NCBI GenBank assembly: GCA_031378345.1
Contig: JANNDY010000075.1
Coordinates: forward strand, 6,206 to 70,205
DNA from: Emticicia sp031378345
Lineage (GTDB): Bacteria > Bacteroidota > Bacteroidia > Cytophagales > Spirosomataceae
DNA: 64,000 nucleotides
Direction of reading: 5' to 3'
A model generated the notes under the pieces. It was not told the origin of the DNA. It searched no databases and saw nothing but the letters and a program-made list of their open reading frames with translations. Below, piece by piece: positions 1 to 7,633 of the stretch (the stretch's first letter is position 1; every line of letters begins with the position of its first letter). A program made the translations under genes and the position numbers.

Positions 1-2
1 AT

Positions 3-596
3 ACTTTTAAAATTGAAAAAAACAGAAACTGTGAAATCTTAAAAGATTGGGTAAAAATAGAAAATGCATCATTTACCCCTTTTGAATTTCAAATTATTGA
101 TGAAGTAAGACAACAACTTGAAATAAAGTGGGACGAATGGAATGAAGAAGAATTAAAAATGAACTTTATTAGTTTTGTTTTTTTTATTGCAAAACTTGAA
201 GTTCCGTACAAGATATCAACTTTTTATGAAAGAAAATTTTCAGGAAAAGTAAATGATATTACAATTTCACTTATTGTTGATTGTATGCTTGCCTCTCCAA
301 AAAATTCTGGACAACCTAAATCTCCTTATTTTTTTATGCAGGAATTTAAGCAGTCACTTGGAGATGGGCATGACCCAGAGGGGCAAATGCTTGCTGCTAT
401 GATACTTGCCCAAGAATTGAACAAAGATGGAAAACCAATTTATGGCTGTTGGATTCAAGGTAGAATTTGGTATTTTACAATACTCAATGGAACTGATTAT
501 TGTGTAAGCAAAGTTTATGACTCTGCCGATGCCGAAGATTTGCTCCAAATAGTATTCATTCTCCGCAAACTAAAAGACTTGATTTTGAATAGATGA
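3..596 (+). CDS. Partial hypothetical protein, PD-(D/E)XK-nuclease-like motifs
   Basis: The reading frame is open from base 3 with no stop upstream, so the gene starts outside the window. An internal ATG at 159 is unlikely to be the start, because codons before it (WDEWNEEELKMN) match the broken paralogue downstream. The visible part is about 197 residues. An Asp in SLIVDCMLA followed by an ExK-type motif in FFMQEFKQ, then DPEGQM and GKPIYGCW, resembles the core of PD-(D/E)XK nuclease-like proteins. This assignment is inference from motif spacing. The C-terminus is acidic/Leu-rich and ends in KLKDLILNR. No flanking restriction or toxin gene is visible. A degenerate second copy follows at 634-1296. 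Confidence 0.6.
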   Translation, partial: TFKIEKNRNCEILKDWVKIENASFTPFEFQIIDEVRQQLEIKWDEWNEEELKMNFISFVFFIAKLEVPYKISTFYERKFSGKVNDITISLIVDCMLASPKNSGQPKSPYFFMQEFKQSLGDGHDPEGQMLAAMILAQELNKDGKPIYGCWIQGRIWYFTILNGTDYCVSKVYDSADAEDLLQIVFILRKLKDLILNR

Positions 597-835
597 AAAT
601 TGTTTGAATAAATCAAAATAGAAACATTAGCACATGAAAAAGTTAAATCATTATTCAATTGAAGAAGTTTTAGAAGCCTTTGATATTCAACCGATTTAAA
701 TTGTACAATATTAGATGTTTGGGTGAACGCCAAGCCAACTGAATTATCAGTTGTGGACAAATCTTTATTAAAGGATTTACCTTCGGAACTTTAACATAAT
801 GTTCGTAATTGGAATGAAGATGAGCTTAAAATGAA

Positions 836-850
836 CCGGGTCGGCGGTCC
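836..850 (-). repeat. 15-bp GC-rich element, degenerate copy
   Basis: On the plus strand it reads CCGGGTCGGCGGTCC, related to the reverse complement of the consensus CGGAACGCCGCCCGA with one extra T and one substitution. It interrupts the sequence corresponding to MNFIS in the intact upstream copy. Confidence 0.5.
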
Positions 851-1026
851 AATTTATTAGCTTAGTTTTTCGAATGGCGAACTTGAATGTTGAAAAAAAT
901 GAAGATTTTTTATGAAAGACCATTAATTGGAATTGTTCAAGAAATAAAAATTTCTGTTATAACAGATTGTATGGTAGCATCGTCTAAAAATTCTGGGTGA
1001 CCTGATGCTCCAAATTTTTTCTTCAA

Positions 1027-1041
1027 GCGGGCGGCGTTCCG
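1027..1041 (-). repeat. 15-bp GC-rich insertion element
   Basis: GCGGGCGGCGTTCCG matches the reverse-strand consensus at 14 of 15 positions. In its local frame it adds AGGVP between Gln codons (LQ-AGGVP-QFK), where the upstream paralogue has MQEFK. It is flanked by CAA on both sides. Confidence 0.75.
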
Positions 1042-1296
1042 CAATTTAAGCGTTCAAAGTCAGATAATAATGACCCAGAAGGTCAAATGCAAGCAGCAAT
1101 GATACTTTCACTAGAACTTAACAATGATGGAAAGCCTCTTTATGGTTGTTGGTTACAAAGCAGAATTGGGTATTTTACAGTGCTTAATGGAAAAGAATAT
1201 TGCTTAAACAAACTTTTTGATGCCTCCGATGCCGAAGATTTACTCCAAATTGTTTTCATTCTACGCAAACTAAAAGATCTGATTTTGAATAGGTGA

Positions 1297-1640
1297 TAAT
1301 ATATACTATTTACTCCTTTTCTTGTCCAAAGTCATTAAAAATGCTGGCAAAAGTATCAATTTTGCAACTATTCCCATAAGCTATGAATATCAAACCAATT
1401 TTCAGTCCAAAGAGAGATTGTTACATTTGGGCAGCCACATATTAATGTAAGTGAGTCGCCATAACACAAAGTATCAAACGTTTTTTGAGTATCAGTTAAT
1501 TTAAAGTATTCCAATAATACTTCTGGTAGTATGAATTGTAATAGGTTCGTTACCAAGTCATTTTTTTCTGCAAAATAAATATTTTTTTAATTTTCCCCCA
1601 ACTTTAACGATTGACCCATAATCTCTCATTGACATATAAG
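1297..1640. other. Gap with a possible ISAon1-type transposase remnant
   Basis: A minus-strand frame at 1368-1556 can encode about 62 residues, beginning with VTNLLQFILPEVLLEYFKL. This resembles the N-terminal region of ISAon1-family transposases (LILPE-LLE-F pattern); the match is from memory and weak. The frame has no ATG: an ATG at about 1559-1561 is out of frame, and only TTG at 1556 would serve. It is most likely a fragment. Nothing else was recognised here. Confidence 0.25.
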
Positions 1641-1666
1641 AAAAAACCCCGCCTAATGGGCGGGGG
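1641..1666 (-). terminator. Rho-independent terminator of the atp operon
   Basis: Read on the minus strand, CCCCGCC pairs with GGCGGGG around a 5-nt loop, followed by a run of T. It lies about 70 bp beyond the atpH stop codon. Confidence 0.85.
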
Positions 1667-1733
1667 ATTTCTCAACTTTATAGCCATGAAAACTAATACT
1701 TTGCAAAGCGAATCTAATTCGCTGGATGTCTAT

Positions 1734-2267
1734 CTAAACTAATGATAGCTTCAAATCATTTAATCTTTTTCTCACTGAGGTATCAACTTGCGTATCACCT
1801 ACACTCAACACATAACCGCCGATTAAACTTTCATTTATTTTTTCTTCTAATACAACTTCTTTACCTGTTGCATCGGTTACCAATTTTGTAAACGCTATTC
1901 GTTGCGTATCTGTCAAAGTTGAAACTGTTGTAATTGTTACTTTCTGAATACCTCGTTGCTGATTATATAGTTTGTCAAACTCTTCAGCAATTAAATAAAT
2001 CAAATTTTCTCTATTCTTCTTAGTTAAGACGTTGAAAATTGAAAAAGTCACAGGATGAACGTTTTTTTCAAAAGTTTTTTTCAAGATAGCCAATTTTGTA
2101 TGGTGTCGAACAATCGGATTGCCCAAAACTACTAAAAATTGACGGTTTTCATCACAAACTTGTTTGAACAAAACCATGTCGTTATTTACTTCACTAACGA
2201 CTTTTTTTTCTGTTGCAAAATCAAACAATGATTTTGCGTATCTATAAGCAACTATTGAATCTGCCAT
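1734..2267 (-). CDS. atpH: ATP synthase F1 subunit delta
   Basis: A 177-residue protein of the OSCP/delta family. It is part of the peripheral stalk and ties the F1 head to the b-subunit dimer at the cytoplasmic face of the membrane. The N-terminus (VAYRYAKSLFDFA) is the helical F1-binding domain signature, and the C-terminus (SLIGGYVLSVGDTQVDTSVRKRLNDL) is the conserved delta signature. Length is normal for the family. It is the last gene of the minus-strand atp operon and is separated from atpF by about 150 bp. A terminator follows it; atpA and atpG, which commonly follow atpH in this phylum, are absent. Confidence 0.95.
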   Translation of the reverse strand: MADSIVAYRYAKSLFDFATEKKVVSEVNNDMVLFKQVCDENRQFLVVLGNPIVRHHTKLAILKKTFEKNVHPVTFSIFNVLTKKNRENLIYLIAEEFDKLYNQQRGIQKVTITTVSTLTDTQRIAFTKLVTDATGKEVVLEEKINESLIGGYVLSVGDTQVDTSVRKRLNDLKLSLV

Positions 2268-2283
2268 TGTGTTTTGAACGAAT

Positions 2284-2325
2284 TCTTAGTTGCTTTGTAG
2301 TACTATAACACAAATTTACAACTAA
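2284..2325. other. Inverted repeat between atpF and atpH
   Basis: CTTAGTTG at 2284-2291 and CAACTAAG at 2318-2325 are perfect inverted arms around a 26-nt loop, just upstream of atpH. It could be an mRNA processing or translation-control hairpin. This is inference from sequence only. Confidence 0.35.
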
Positions 2326-2419
2326 GTGTTTAAAAAAAACAAACTTTGTTTAATATATTTTGCAAAAGATTGCACCGACTTCGCAAAAAGTTGATGAACC
2401 TTAGTTTTAGAGAACGTAA

Positions 2420-2914
2420 TTAATTCAACTTTGCTTCTGCAATTAAATTTGAGACCAATGATTCTTGTGCTTTTTTATCTGCCAATTCTCTGCGAATAAC
2501 TTTCTCAGCAATTTCAATTGAGAAACTTGCCATGTCTTTTTTCATTTGAGCAACCATCGCAACTTTTTCTTGTTGCAGAGATTCACGAGCATCAGCCATG
2601 ATTTTGTTTCCTTCACCAACTGCTTTTTCTTTCGCATCGGATATCATTTTATCAACAACAGCTTTGGCATCACGAATCATTTTATCACGCTCTGCACGAG
2701 CTTCTGCAATAATTTTATCGTTGTCAGATTTTAGCTTTGCCATTTCGGCACGAGTTTCTTCTGCCATTTGAAGTGCAGAATCAATTGAATCTTCACGCTC
2801 TTTTAAGCTACTTACAATAGGTTTCCAAGCAAATTTGCTTAGTAAAAAGAATAAAACTCCGAAAATGATAGTCATCCAAACTATCAGACCAATCGCTGGT
2901 GTTATTAAATCCAT
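2420..2914 (-). CDS. atpF: ATP synthase F0 subunit b
   Basis: A 164-residue peripheral-stalk subunit. One N-terminal membrane helix (about residues 5-27, IGLIVWMTIIFGVLFFLL) is followed by FAWKPI and a long charged Ala/Lys/Glu coiled coil (residues 35-140), as expected for the b dimer that links subunit a to F1. The C-terminus (VIRRELADKKAQESLVSNL) resembles other Bacteroidota AtpF proteins. It lies between atpE and atpH in the minus-strand operon. Confidence 0.95.
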   Translation of the reverse strand: MDLITPAIGLIVWMTIIFGVLFFLLSKFAWKPIVSSLKEREDSIDSALQMAEETRAEMAKLKSDNDKIIAEARAERDKMIRDAKAVVDKMISDAKEKAVGEGNKIMADARESLQQEKVAMVAQMKKDMASFSIEIAEKVIRRELADKKAQESLVSNLIAEAKLN

Positions 2915-3044
2915 TTTTATATAAAAATTATTTGGTATTATATTTTTTAATAAACCTCACAAACTTATTAAGCTCGTGAGGTTTTTAATTTTAAATAGTA
3001 CGCCTAATGCGAAACTAAGAAAAATTTGTTGATTTGATTGCGAA

Positions 3045-3308
3045 TTATGCCGTAGCAATAATTACACAAAGTACCACTGCAAAAAGGGCAACTGCTTCAA
3101 CAAGGGCTGCAATGATAAGCATCATTGTTTGGATTTTGCCAGCAGCTTCTGGTTGACGAGCAACGCCTTCCATTGCACTACCACCAATACGACCAATACC
3201 GATACCTGCACCAACTGCAGCAAGACCTGCACCAATACCTGCACCCATTACTGCGAGTCCGTGACCGCTATCAGCGGCAGCTTGTAAAAGAATTTGTAAT
3301 AAAGACAT
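3045..3308 (-). CDS. atpE: ATP synthase F0 subunit c (proteolipid)
   Basis: An 87-residue ring-forming proteolipid with two Gly/Ala-rich membrane helices (about 17-42 and 61-85) joined by the polar loop ARQPEA. The ion-carrying carboxylate is Glu71 in AALVEAVALF. The residues around it lack the extra Gln/Ser/Thr ligands of sodium-type rings, so proton coupling is inferred. Length is normal. The gene is third from last in the operon, with short AT-rich spacers on both sides. Confidence 0.96.
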   Translation of the reverse strand: MSLLQILLQAAADSGHGLAVMGAGIGAGLAAVGAGIGIGRIGGSAMEGVARQPEAAGKIQTMMLIIAALVEAVALFAVVLCVIIATA

Positions 3309-3374
3309 GATTTAAACAATTTATATAAAGTAAAACAAAAAAATGCAAAATTAGGTAAAAAGGGGGTAAGAATT

Positions 3375-3432
3375 AGGTGTTGGAATTTTCAATCTAAATT
3401 CAGCATTCACCTTTAACCATTCACCATTTTTT
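3375..3432. repeat. Degenerate heptad-like repeats between atpB and atpE
   Basis: Related words (ATTCAGCATTCACC, AACCATTCACCATTT) recur at about 7-bp spacing. They resemble the heptad arrays at other gene junctions in this window. Confidence 0.4.
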
Positions 3433-3433
3433 A

Positions 3434-4474
3434 TCAATGCCCGTGGTCAGCTTCGTGAGTGTCCTCAATAGAGCTGCCAATATACATTGATGAAAGTAAA
3501 GTAAAGATAAAAGCTTGTAAGAAAGCTACTAATAGTTCGATAACATTCATAAATGTAGCAAAAACTGTAACTCCTAAGCCAACAGTTACACTTTTGAAAA
3601 GGAAAATCAAACCAACCAAACTCAAAATAATTACGTGTCCTGCTGTAATGTTAGCAAAAAGTCGAATCATTAATGACATTGGTTTCATGAAAACTCCTAC
3701 GATTTCGACAGGTAACATGATCGGAAACAATGCCAGCGGAACTCCTGGAGGTCTTACGATGTGCGACCAATAGTTTTTGTTTGCTCCAAAATTTGTAATC
3801 AAGAACGTAATTACTGCCAAAACTAATGTAACAGCGATATTTCCTGTAACGTTTGCTCCACCGGGCAATAATCCTAATAGATTATTGAACAAAATAAAGA
3901 AAAACAAAGTAAGCATATAAGGCAAATACTTTTCGTAGTTTTTCCCAATACTTGGTTTCACTACTTCATCTCTGATGAAAACAATTATTGGCTCAAAGAA
4001 AGACTGAATGCCTTTTGGTGCTTTTCCTTTGTTAGTAGTATAACCTTTAGACACAGCACTAAAAACCAAGACTAATAATACTGCACTTAGCATCATCGAA
4101 GCAACATTTTTGGTGATTGAAAAATCCCAAACTTTTACTTCTTCGTCTAAGCCTCCTTGTGGATTTAAGCGATGTATATGCTCGTGTAAGTTGATGTATC
4201 CATTATATACATTGCCATTTTCGTAGAAATTTTTTGAAGAGAAAACTTCAACGCCATGTTGTTTTGTATAAAGTATTACTGGTAGTGGAATCGAAAATCC
4301 GTGAGCAAATTCCCATTCGTGAGAATCTTTGATGTGATGAAAAATCATCTCACTGATATTGAATTTTTCTTTAGTTTCTCCTTCGTGTTTTTCTTCTTGT
4401 GCAAAAGAAAAATTGAACGAAAAAACCGAAAATGCGAGAACTAAAATGAGTTTACTTGTAATTGAACGCAACAT
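3434..4474 (-). CDS. atpB: ATP synthase F0 subunit a
   Basis: A 346-residue membrane subunit forming the proton half-channels beside the c ring. It carries an N-terminal signal-like segment (residues 5-25, ending SFAQ) and a roughly 90-residue periplasmic extension, as in other Bacteroidota AtpB proteins; the compact E. coli protein is shorter. The essential stator Arg is Arg271 in SLMIRLFANITAGH. At least five membrane helices follow residue 120. The C-terminus is His-rich (DTHEADHGH). It lies in the operon between an AtpI-like gene and atpE. Confidence 0.95.
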   Translation of the reverse strand: MLRSITSKLILVLAFSVFSFNFSFAQEEKHEGETKEKFNISEMIFHHIKDSHEWEFAHGFSIPLPVILYTKQHGVEVFSSKNFYENGNVYNGYINLHEHIHRLNPQGGLDEEVKVWDFSITKNVASMMLSAVLLVLVFSAVSKGYTTNKGKAPKGIQSFFEPIIVFIRDEVVKPSIGKNYEKYLPYMLTLFFFILFNNLLGLLPGGANVTGNIAVTLVLAVITFLITNFGANKNYWSHIVRPPGVPLALFPIMLPVEIVGVFMKPMSLMIRLFANITAGHVIILSLVGLIFLFKSVTVGLGVTVFATFMNVIELLVAFLQAFIFTLLSSMYIGSSIEDTHEADHGH

Positions 4475-4502
4475 ATTTGTATAATTATTCTGTCAATGAA
4501 AA

Positions 4503-4871
4503 TCACTTTTCTGAATTATGCCGCAATTTACGACTTAAATTCCAAATCTCAAAAGATGTATAAAATAAATATAGTACAAAAAAGTTTAAAATGAATAATC
4601 GTTGCTGTAGCAGCCCTAAATATATTTCAATAAAAATGAATGCAACGCTCAAAATTAAGCGTAGAACAACAGTAGATATGTAAAAAGGAATGAACTTTTC
4701 ACGATTATCACGAAAACCTATCTCAATGAGGCGATGAAATAAAGAAGAAAATGCTACAAAAAAACCTAAAATTAACCACTTTTTGGGGTGTAACAAATAG
4801 TCAAGTCCAAGATATTTGGCTGAGAAAAATACAATTATTAATATTCCAGAAAATATAAGTGTTCTAATCAT
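4503..4871 (-). CDS. AtpI-like membrane protein in the atp operon
   Basis: A 122-residue hydrophobic protein with four predicted membrane segments (about 3-20, 30-47, 62-84, 90-110) and a basic C-terminal tail. No strong motif is visible. Its place between atpZ and atpB, where many bacteria encode the ATP-synthase assembly protein AtpI, suggests a c-ring assembly role. That role is inferred from position and topology only. It overlaps the upstream atpZ-like gene by 4 bp (ATGA), indicating translational coupling. Confidence 0.7.
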   Translation of the reverse strand: MIRTLIFSGILIIVFFSAKYLGLDYLLHPKKWLILGFFVAFSSLFHRLIEIGFRDNREKFIPFYISTVVLRLILSVAFIFIEIYLGLLQQRLFILNFFVLYLFYTSFEIWNLSRKLRHNSEK

Positions 4872-5083
4872 TCTTTTGGCAATTGCTTGATTACGATGTA
4901 TAATGATATTCCGATGGCTGAAAGTGAAAAAATGATTGTAAAAATTGGAATTTTGCCTTCCATTTTGCCGTCAATAAAATGTCCGATATATGCTCCTGCA
5001 CCAATTGTTGCTGCCATTTGAAATCCAATTTGAGAAAACTTGGCAAAGTTACTGGTGCTATTTTTGTTTTTCTCTTCACTCAT
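4868..5083 (-). CDS. atpZ: AtpZ-like F0F1-ATPase assembly protein
   Basis: A 71-residue protein with two membrane helices. The first holds the Gly-rich segment QMAATIGAGAYIGHFIDGK that marks the AtpZ/AtpI family ('putative F0F1-ATPase subunit'), and the second is IFTIIFSLSAIGISLYIVI. AtpZ proteins cooperate with AtpI in assembly and magnesium/calcium handling near ATP synthase. It overlaps the preceding glycosyltransferase gene by 4 bp (ATGA) and the following AtpI-like gene by 4 bp. Confidence 0.8.
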   Translation of the reverse strand: MSEEKNKNSTSNFAKFSQIGFQMAATIGAGAYIGHFIDGKMEGKIPIFTIIFSLSAIGISLYIVIKQLPKE

Positions 5084-5952
5084 ATTTTCTTATAATTTTT
5101 ATATTCTCCAATTCTCCAACCTGTTAATTGTTCAATTTTCATTAAAAATAGTTTTTTCAAGGAGTATTTTTTTTGTTTTATATCAAAATCAAATGCCCAA
5201 TTCATGCGTTCAATGCGAGGCTGAATTACTTTTGGGTGTGTTCCTTCAAAAAGTGTCAAAGAATCTATTCCCGAATAATCGAAGTCAAGATTAGGTGCTT
5301 GCATTTTGTCAAGTTCTAGGTCGGTATGCCAAAAATAACTTACTCCTCGAACTTTTTCTGCCATTTTCTTCGGAGTTTTTACCCAACCATAATGATAAAT
5401 GTAGGCATCAATGGCTCGTACTTTTAGTTTAGTATTATCTTTATTGCGAAAGCCTTGTGCATCTTTATAAGAAACTACTTTTTGGGTATTCCTGATAATT
5501 CTGATTTCATTTCTATACCAACTTCGAGAATCGCCTACATATTTATAAGAGCCATAAAAATGCAAATATTTGAACAATAAGCCTTCAACCGAAGGTTCAT
5601 TTTCAAAAGTTTTCATGGCATTCTTGATATTTTCATGGTATTTTTCATGCACTATTTCATCACTTTGAATATAAAACGCCCAAGTTGTGTCGGTACTTAT
5701 GGCTATAAGTGCTTTATCTGTTTCAAGTGCTAAAACTTTCCCATCTTTTCTGAGAGAATCGTCCCAAATTGTTTCTACGATACGAATTTTGCTTGAATTT
5801 ATGGATTTTATCAACTCTAAAGTTCCATCTTCCGAATTGCCGACAGCAACCACAAATTCATCACAAATCGGAAGAATTGAGGTAATTGCCTCAACAACAG
5901 GATAGTCATATTTGAGTGCATTCCGAACTATTGTAAAACCTGTTACTTTCAT
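5080..5952 (-). CDS. Family 2 glycosyltransferase
   Basis: A 290-residue cytoplasmic GT-A type enzyme without membrane helices. The N-terminus (KVTGFTIVRNALKYDYPVVEAI) is the nucleotide-binding beta strand/helix typical of GT2. VGNSEDGT (about 37-44) corresponds to the first acidic motif and YIQSDEIVHE (about 94-103) to the metal-binding acidic position. Its acceptor is unknown; a surface polysaccharide or glycolipid is likely. It is the first gene of the cotranscribed atp block and overlaps atpZ by 4 bp, an odd partner for ATP synthase. Confidence 0.85.
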   Translation of the reverse strand: MKVTGFTIVRNALKYDYPVVEAITSILPICDEFVVAVGNSEDGTLELIKSINSSKIRIVETIWDDSLRKDGKVLALETDKALIAISTDTTWAFYIQSDEIVHEKYHENIKNAMKTFENEPSVEGLLFKYLHFYGSYKYVGDSRSWYRNEIRIIRNTQKVVSYKDAQGFRNKDNTKLKVRAIDAYIYHYGWVKTPKKMAEKVRGVSYFWHTDLELDKMQAPNLDFDYSGIDSLTLFEGTHPKVIQPRIERMNWAFDFDIKQKKYSLKKLFLMKIEQLTGWRIGEYKNYKKI

Positions 5953-6051
5953 TAATCAATGAGTGAATGAGTGAATGTTAGAAAGAGTGAATGAAAAAAG
6001 TTAAATGAAATAAATTCTATCATTCAAAACTCTATCATTCTATCACTGAGT
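5953..6051. repeat. Inverted degenerate heptad repeats
   Basis: The left half repeats GAGTGAATGAGTGAATG; the right half carries related complementary words (CATTCAAAACTCTATCATTC). The block fills the whole spacer between mutA and the glycosyltransferase gene. Confidence 0.6.
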
Positions 6052-7431
6052 TTACTCGTAAACTTCAGAAATTCTTCTATTTTGTAAGATATTTTGATTA
6101 AAAACTACCTTTTTGAATATTTTTTCTTGATTTTCCTCTTCCATTCTAAATTTATTGACACCAACCATTATTTTGCCATCTTGCAAATATTTTACATTCG
6201 CTTGATATGATTTTTCAATTTCTGCTTGAATAAAACCTTGGTCAAAAGCGTTGATTATTCCGCCTAAATCTTCTACTTTCAAAAATAAGTTCCATGCTGA
6301 TATGGCTAATTTATATGTTAAACTTTCAATATAATAAGAACCAGCCGAAGGGTCATTTGTTTTGTCGAGATGAGCCTCTTCTTTCATTATAATAGATACA
6401 TTTCTTGCGATTCGTTCGCCAAGGTCAGAACTTTGCTCAGTTTCTAATACATTATTACAAGGCAAAACTGTGAGCGAATCGCAGCCGCCCATTATTGCCG
6501 ACATTGCTTCGGTTGTTGCCCGCAACATATTGGTATATGGACTAAGTTTTGCATCATAAAAACTGGAAGTTTGGCAGTGAATTGGGCATGGAGTTTGGGG
6601 CAAAGGATAATTATAACTTTCAAGTATTTTAGTCCATATATAGCGTAAAGCTCTTAGTTTTGCTATTTCGATGAAATAATTTGTACCAATTGAAATAGAA
6701 AATTCGAGTTTTGAAATTATCTGTTCGAAAGACAAATCAAGATTGGTGAGATTGTCTAAATAATTAACAGCCGAAGCGAGGGTAAAAGCCAATTCTTGTA
6801 CAGCATTTGCTCCTGCATTATGAAAAGTATGTGACTCGACAGTGATTGTTCGGAAAGTTGGATATTGAGTAGTTTTCTGTATAATATTTTTTGTACTTTG
6901 CCAAGTAGCTTTATCAATGATTTTTGATTCAATTGAAAAATATTTTGACAAAATATCTGTTGAAAAACCTCCCTTTGGTTGATAATGAATGAAATTTTGA
7001 AGATTTATCAGTAAAGCCTCATTGTGTTGAGATTTGAAATATAAAGGTGTTTCACTAAGTTTTATATTATTTAAGAGCCTAATGATGTCCTTTTCAGAAA
7101 TATCTACTCCCCCAAAATCAATAATTACAGCATTAGCTCCTTTTTCTAAAGCACTTATAATCAGCGAGTTAGTCACTTTTGAACTTGTGTATTTTATCAA
7201 TTGGCGATTTTGCCAACTGGTAGAAACTTTACTTTTCTGAGCTTCTTGAATTGCCGTTATTGGCAAATTTTGCAAATCTTCTTCGGCATAATATGGATTT
7301 ATATCAAAACCTTCGAGCGAATGCCAAACAAGGGTTTCGTCAAAATTTTTTCCTTTCAAGTCTTTTGAAACTTGATTTAACCATGTTTCTTTCGAGATTT
7401 GTGGGAAATTTTCAAATAATTTTTGGCTCAT
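6052..7431 (-). CDS. mutA: Methylmalonyl-CoA mutase small subunit
   Basis: A 459-residue member of the methylmalonyl-CoA mutase TIM-barrel family. The complex interconverts methylmalonyl-CoA and succinyl-CoA using adenosylcobalamin. Family landmarks include TFHNAGANAVQELAFTLA, a conserved region ending in ATTEAMSAIMGGCDSLTVLP, and NDPSAGSYYIESLT. The C-terminal B12-binding flavodoxin-like domain (DxHxxG) is absent, and the protein is about 150 residues shorter than full-length beta subunits. It is therefore the non-catalytic partner and needs MutB from elsewhere. The epimerase of the same pathway lies at 25212-25613. A good promoter precedes it at 7449-7478. Confidence 0.93.
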   Translation of the reverse strand: MSQKLFENFPQISKETWLNQVSKDLKGKNFDETLVWHSLEGFDINPYYAEEDLQNLPITAIQEAQKSKVSTSWQNRQLIKYTSSKVTNSLIISALEKGANAVIIDFGGVDISEKDIIRLLNNIKLSETPLYFKSQHNEALLINLQNFIHYQPKGGFSTDILSKYFSIESKIIDKATWQSTKNIIQKTTQYPTFRTITVESHTFHNAGANAVQELAFTLASAVNYLDNLTNLDLSFEQIISKLEFSISIGTNYFIEIAKLRALRYIWTKILESYNYPLPQTPCPIHCQTSSFYDAKLSPYTNMLRATTEAMSAIMGGCDSLTVLPCNNVLETEQSSDLGERIARNVSIIMKEEAHLDKTNDPSAGSYYIESLTYKLAISAWNLFLKVEDLGGIINAFDQGFIQAEIEKSYQANVKYLQDGKIMVGVNKFRMEEENQEKIFKKVVFNQNILQNRRISEVYE

Positions 7432-7448
7432 AGCAAAATTGTATTTTT

Positions 7449-7478
7449 CAAAGATAAAAGTATCAATTAAATAGCAAA
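7449..7478 (-). promoter_or_regulatory. Bacteroidota-type promoter of mutA
   Basis: On the minus strand, TTTG (7478-7475) is followed 18 bp later by TATCTTTG (7456-7449), matching the TTTG/TAnnTTTG consensus. It reads toward mutA. Confidence 0.7.
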
Positions 7479-7582
7479 TGTAAAATTAATATTTGTACTT
7501 TTATTAGACAAATAAAATTTGGAAAAATATAGTTTGACAATTACTTTGATAATACATTAAAAATCTCAAATTTCACTTCTCG

Positions 7583-7609
7583 TTTGGCTCAAAAATTTTG
7601 TTATCTTTG
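7583..7609 (+). promoter_or_regulatory. Bacteroidota-type promoter of dnaA
   Basis: TTTG at 7583-7586 and TATCTTTG at 7602-7609 are spaced as expected for the primary sigma factor of this phylum, 24 bp before the dnaA ATG. Confidence 0.75.
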
Positions 7610-7633
7610 CAACCCTTTTGAATCTGACTATAA

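Larger units (their letters stand above)
634..1296 (+). pseudogene. Degenerate tandem paralogue of the gene at 3-596
   Basis: It begins with a plausible start (MKKLNHYSIEEVLEAFDI) at 634 and ends with almost the same C-terminus as the upstream copy (DAEDLLQIVFILRKLKDLILNR-type end, 1087-1296 in one frame). In between it carries early stops (TTTAAA near 700, TTTAAC near 790), a TGA where the other copy has Gln (SPKNSGQP versus SSKNSG-stop-P, near 999), a homopolymer frameshift near 1020, and two GC-rich 15-bp insertions at 836-850 and 1027-1041 that the upstream copy lacks. It cannot make a full-length protein. It shows what the missing N-terminus of the upstream gene probably looked like. Confidence 0.8.

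Noticed and set aside
1368..1556. A real minus-strand gene
   Set aside because: No ATG in frame and no complete family match; kept only as a possible transposase remnant.
7432..7633. A replication origin next to dnaA
   Set aside because: No cluster of consensus DnaA boxes could be found; only promoters for dnaA and mutA are supported.
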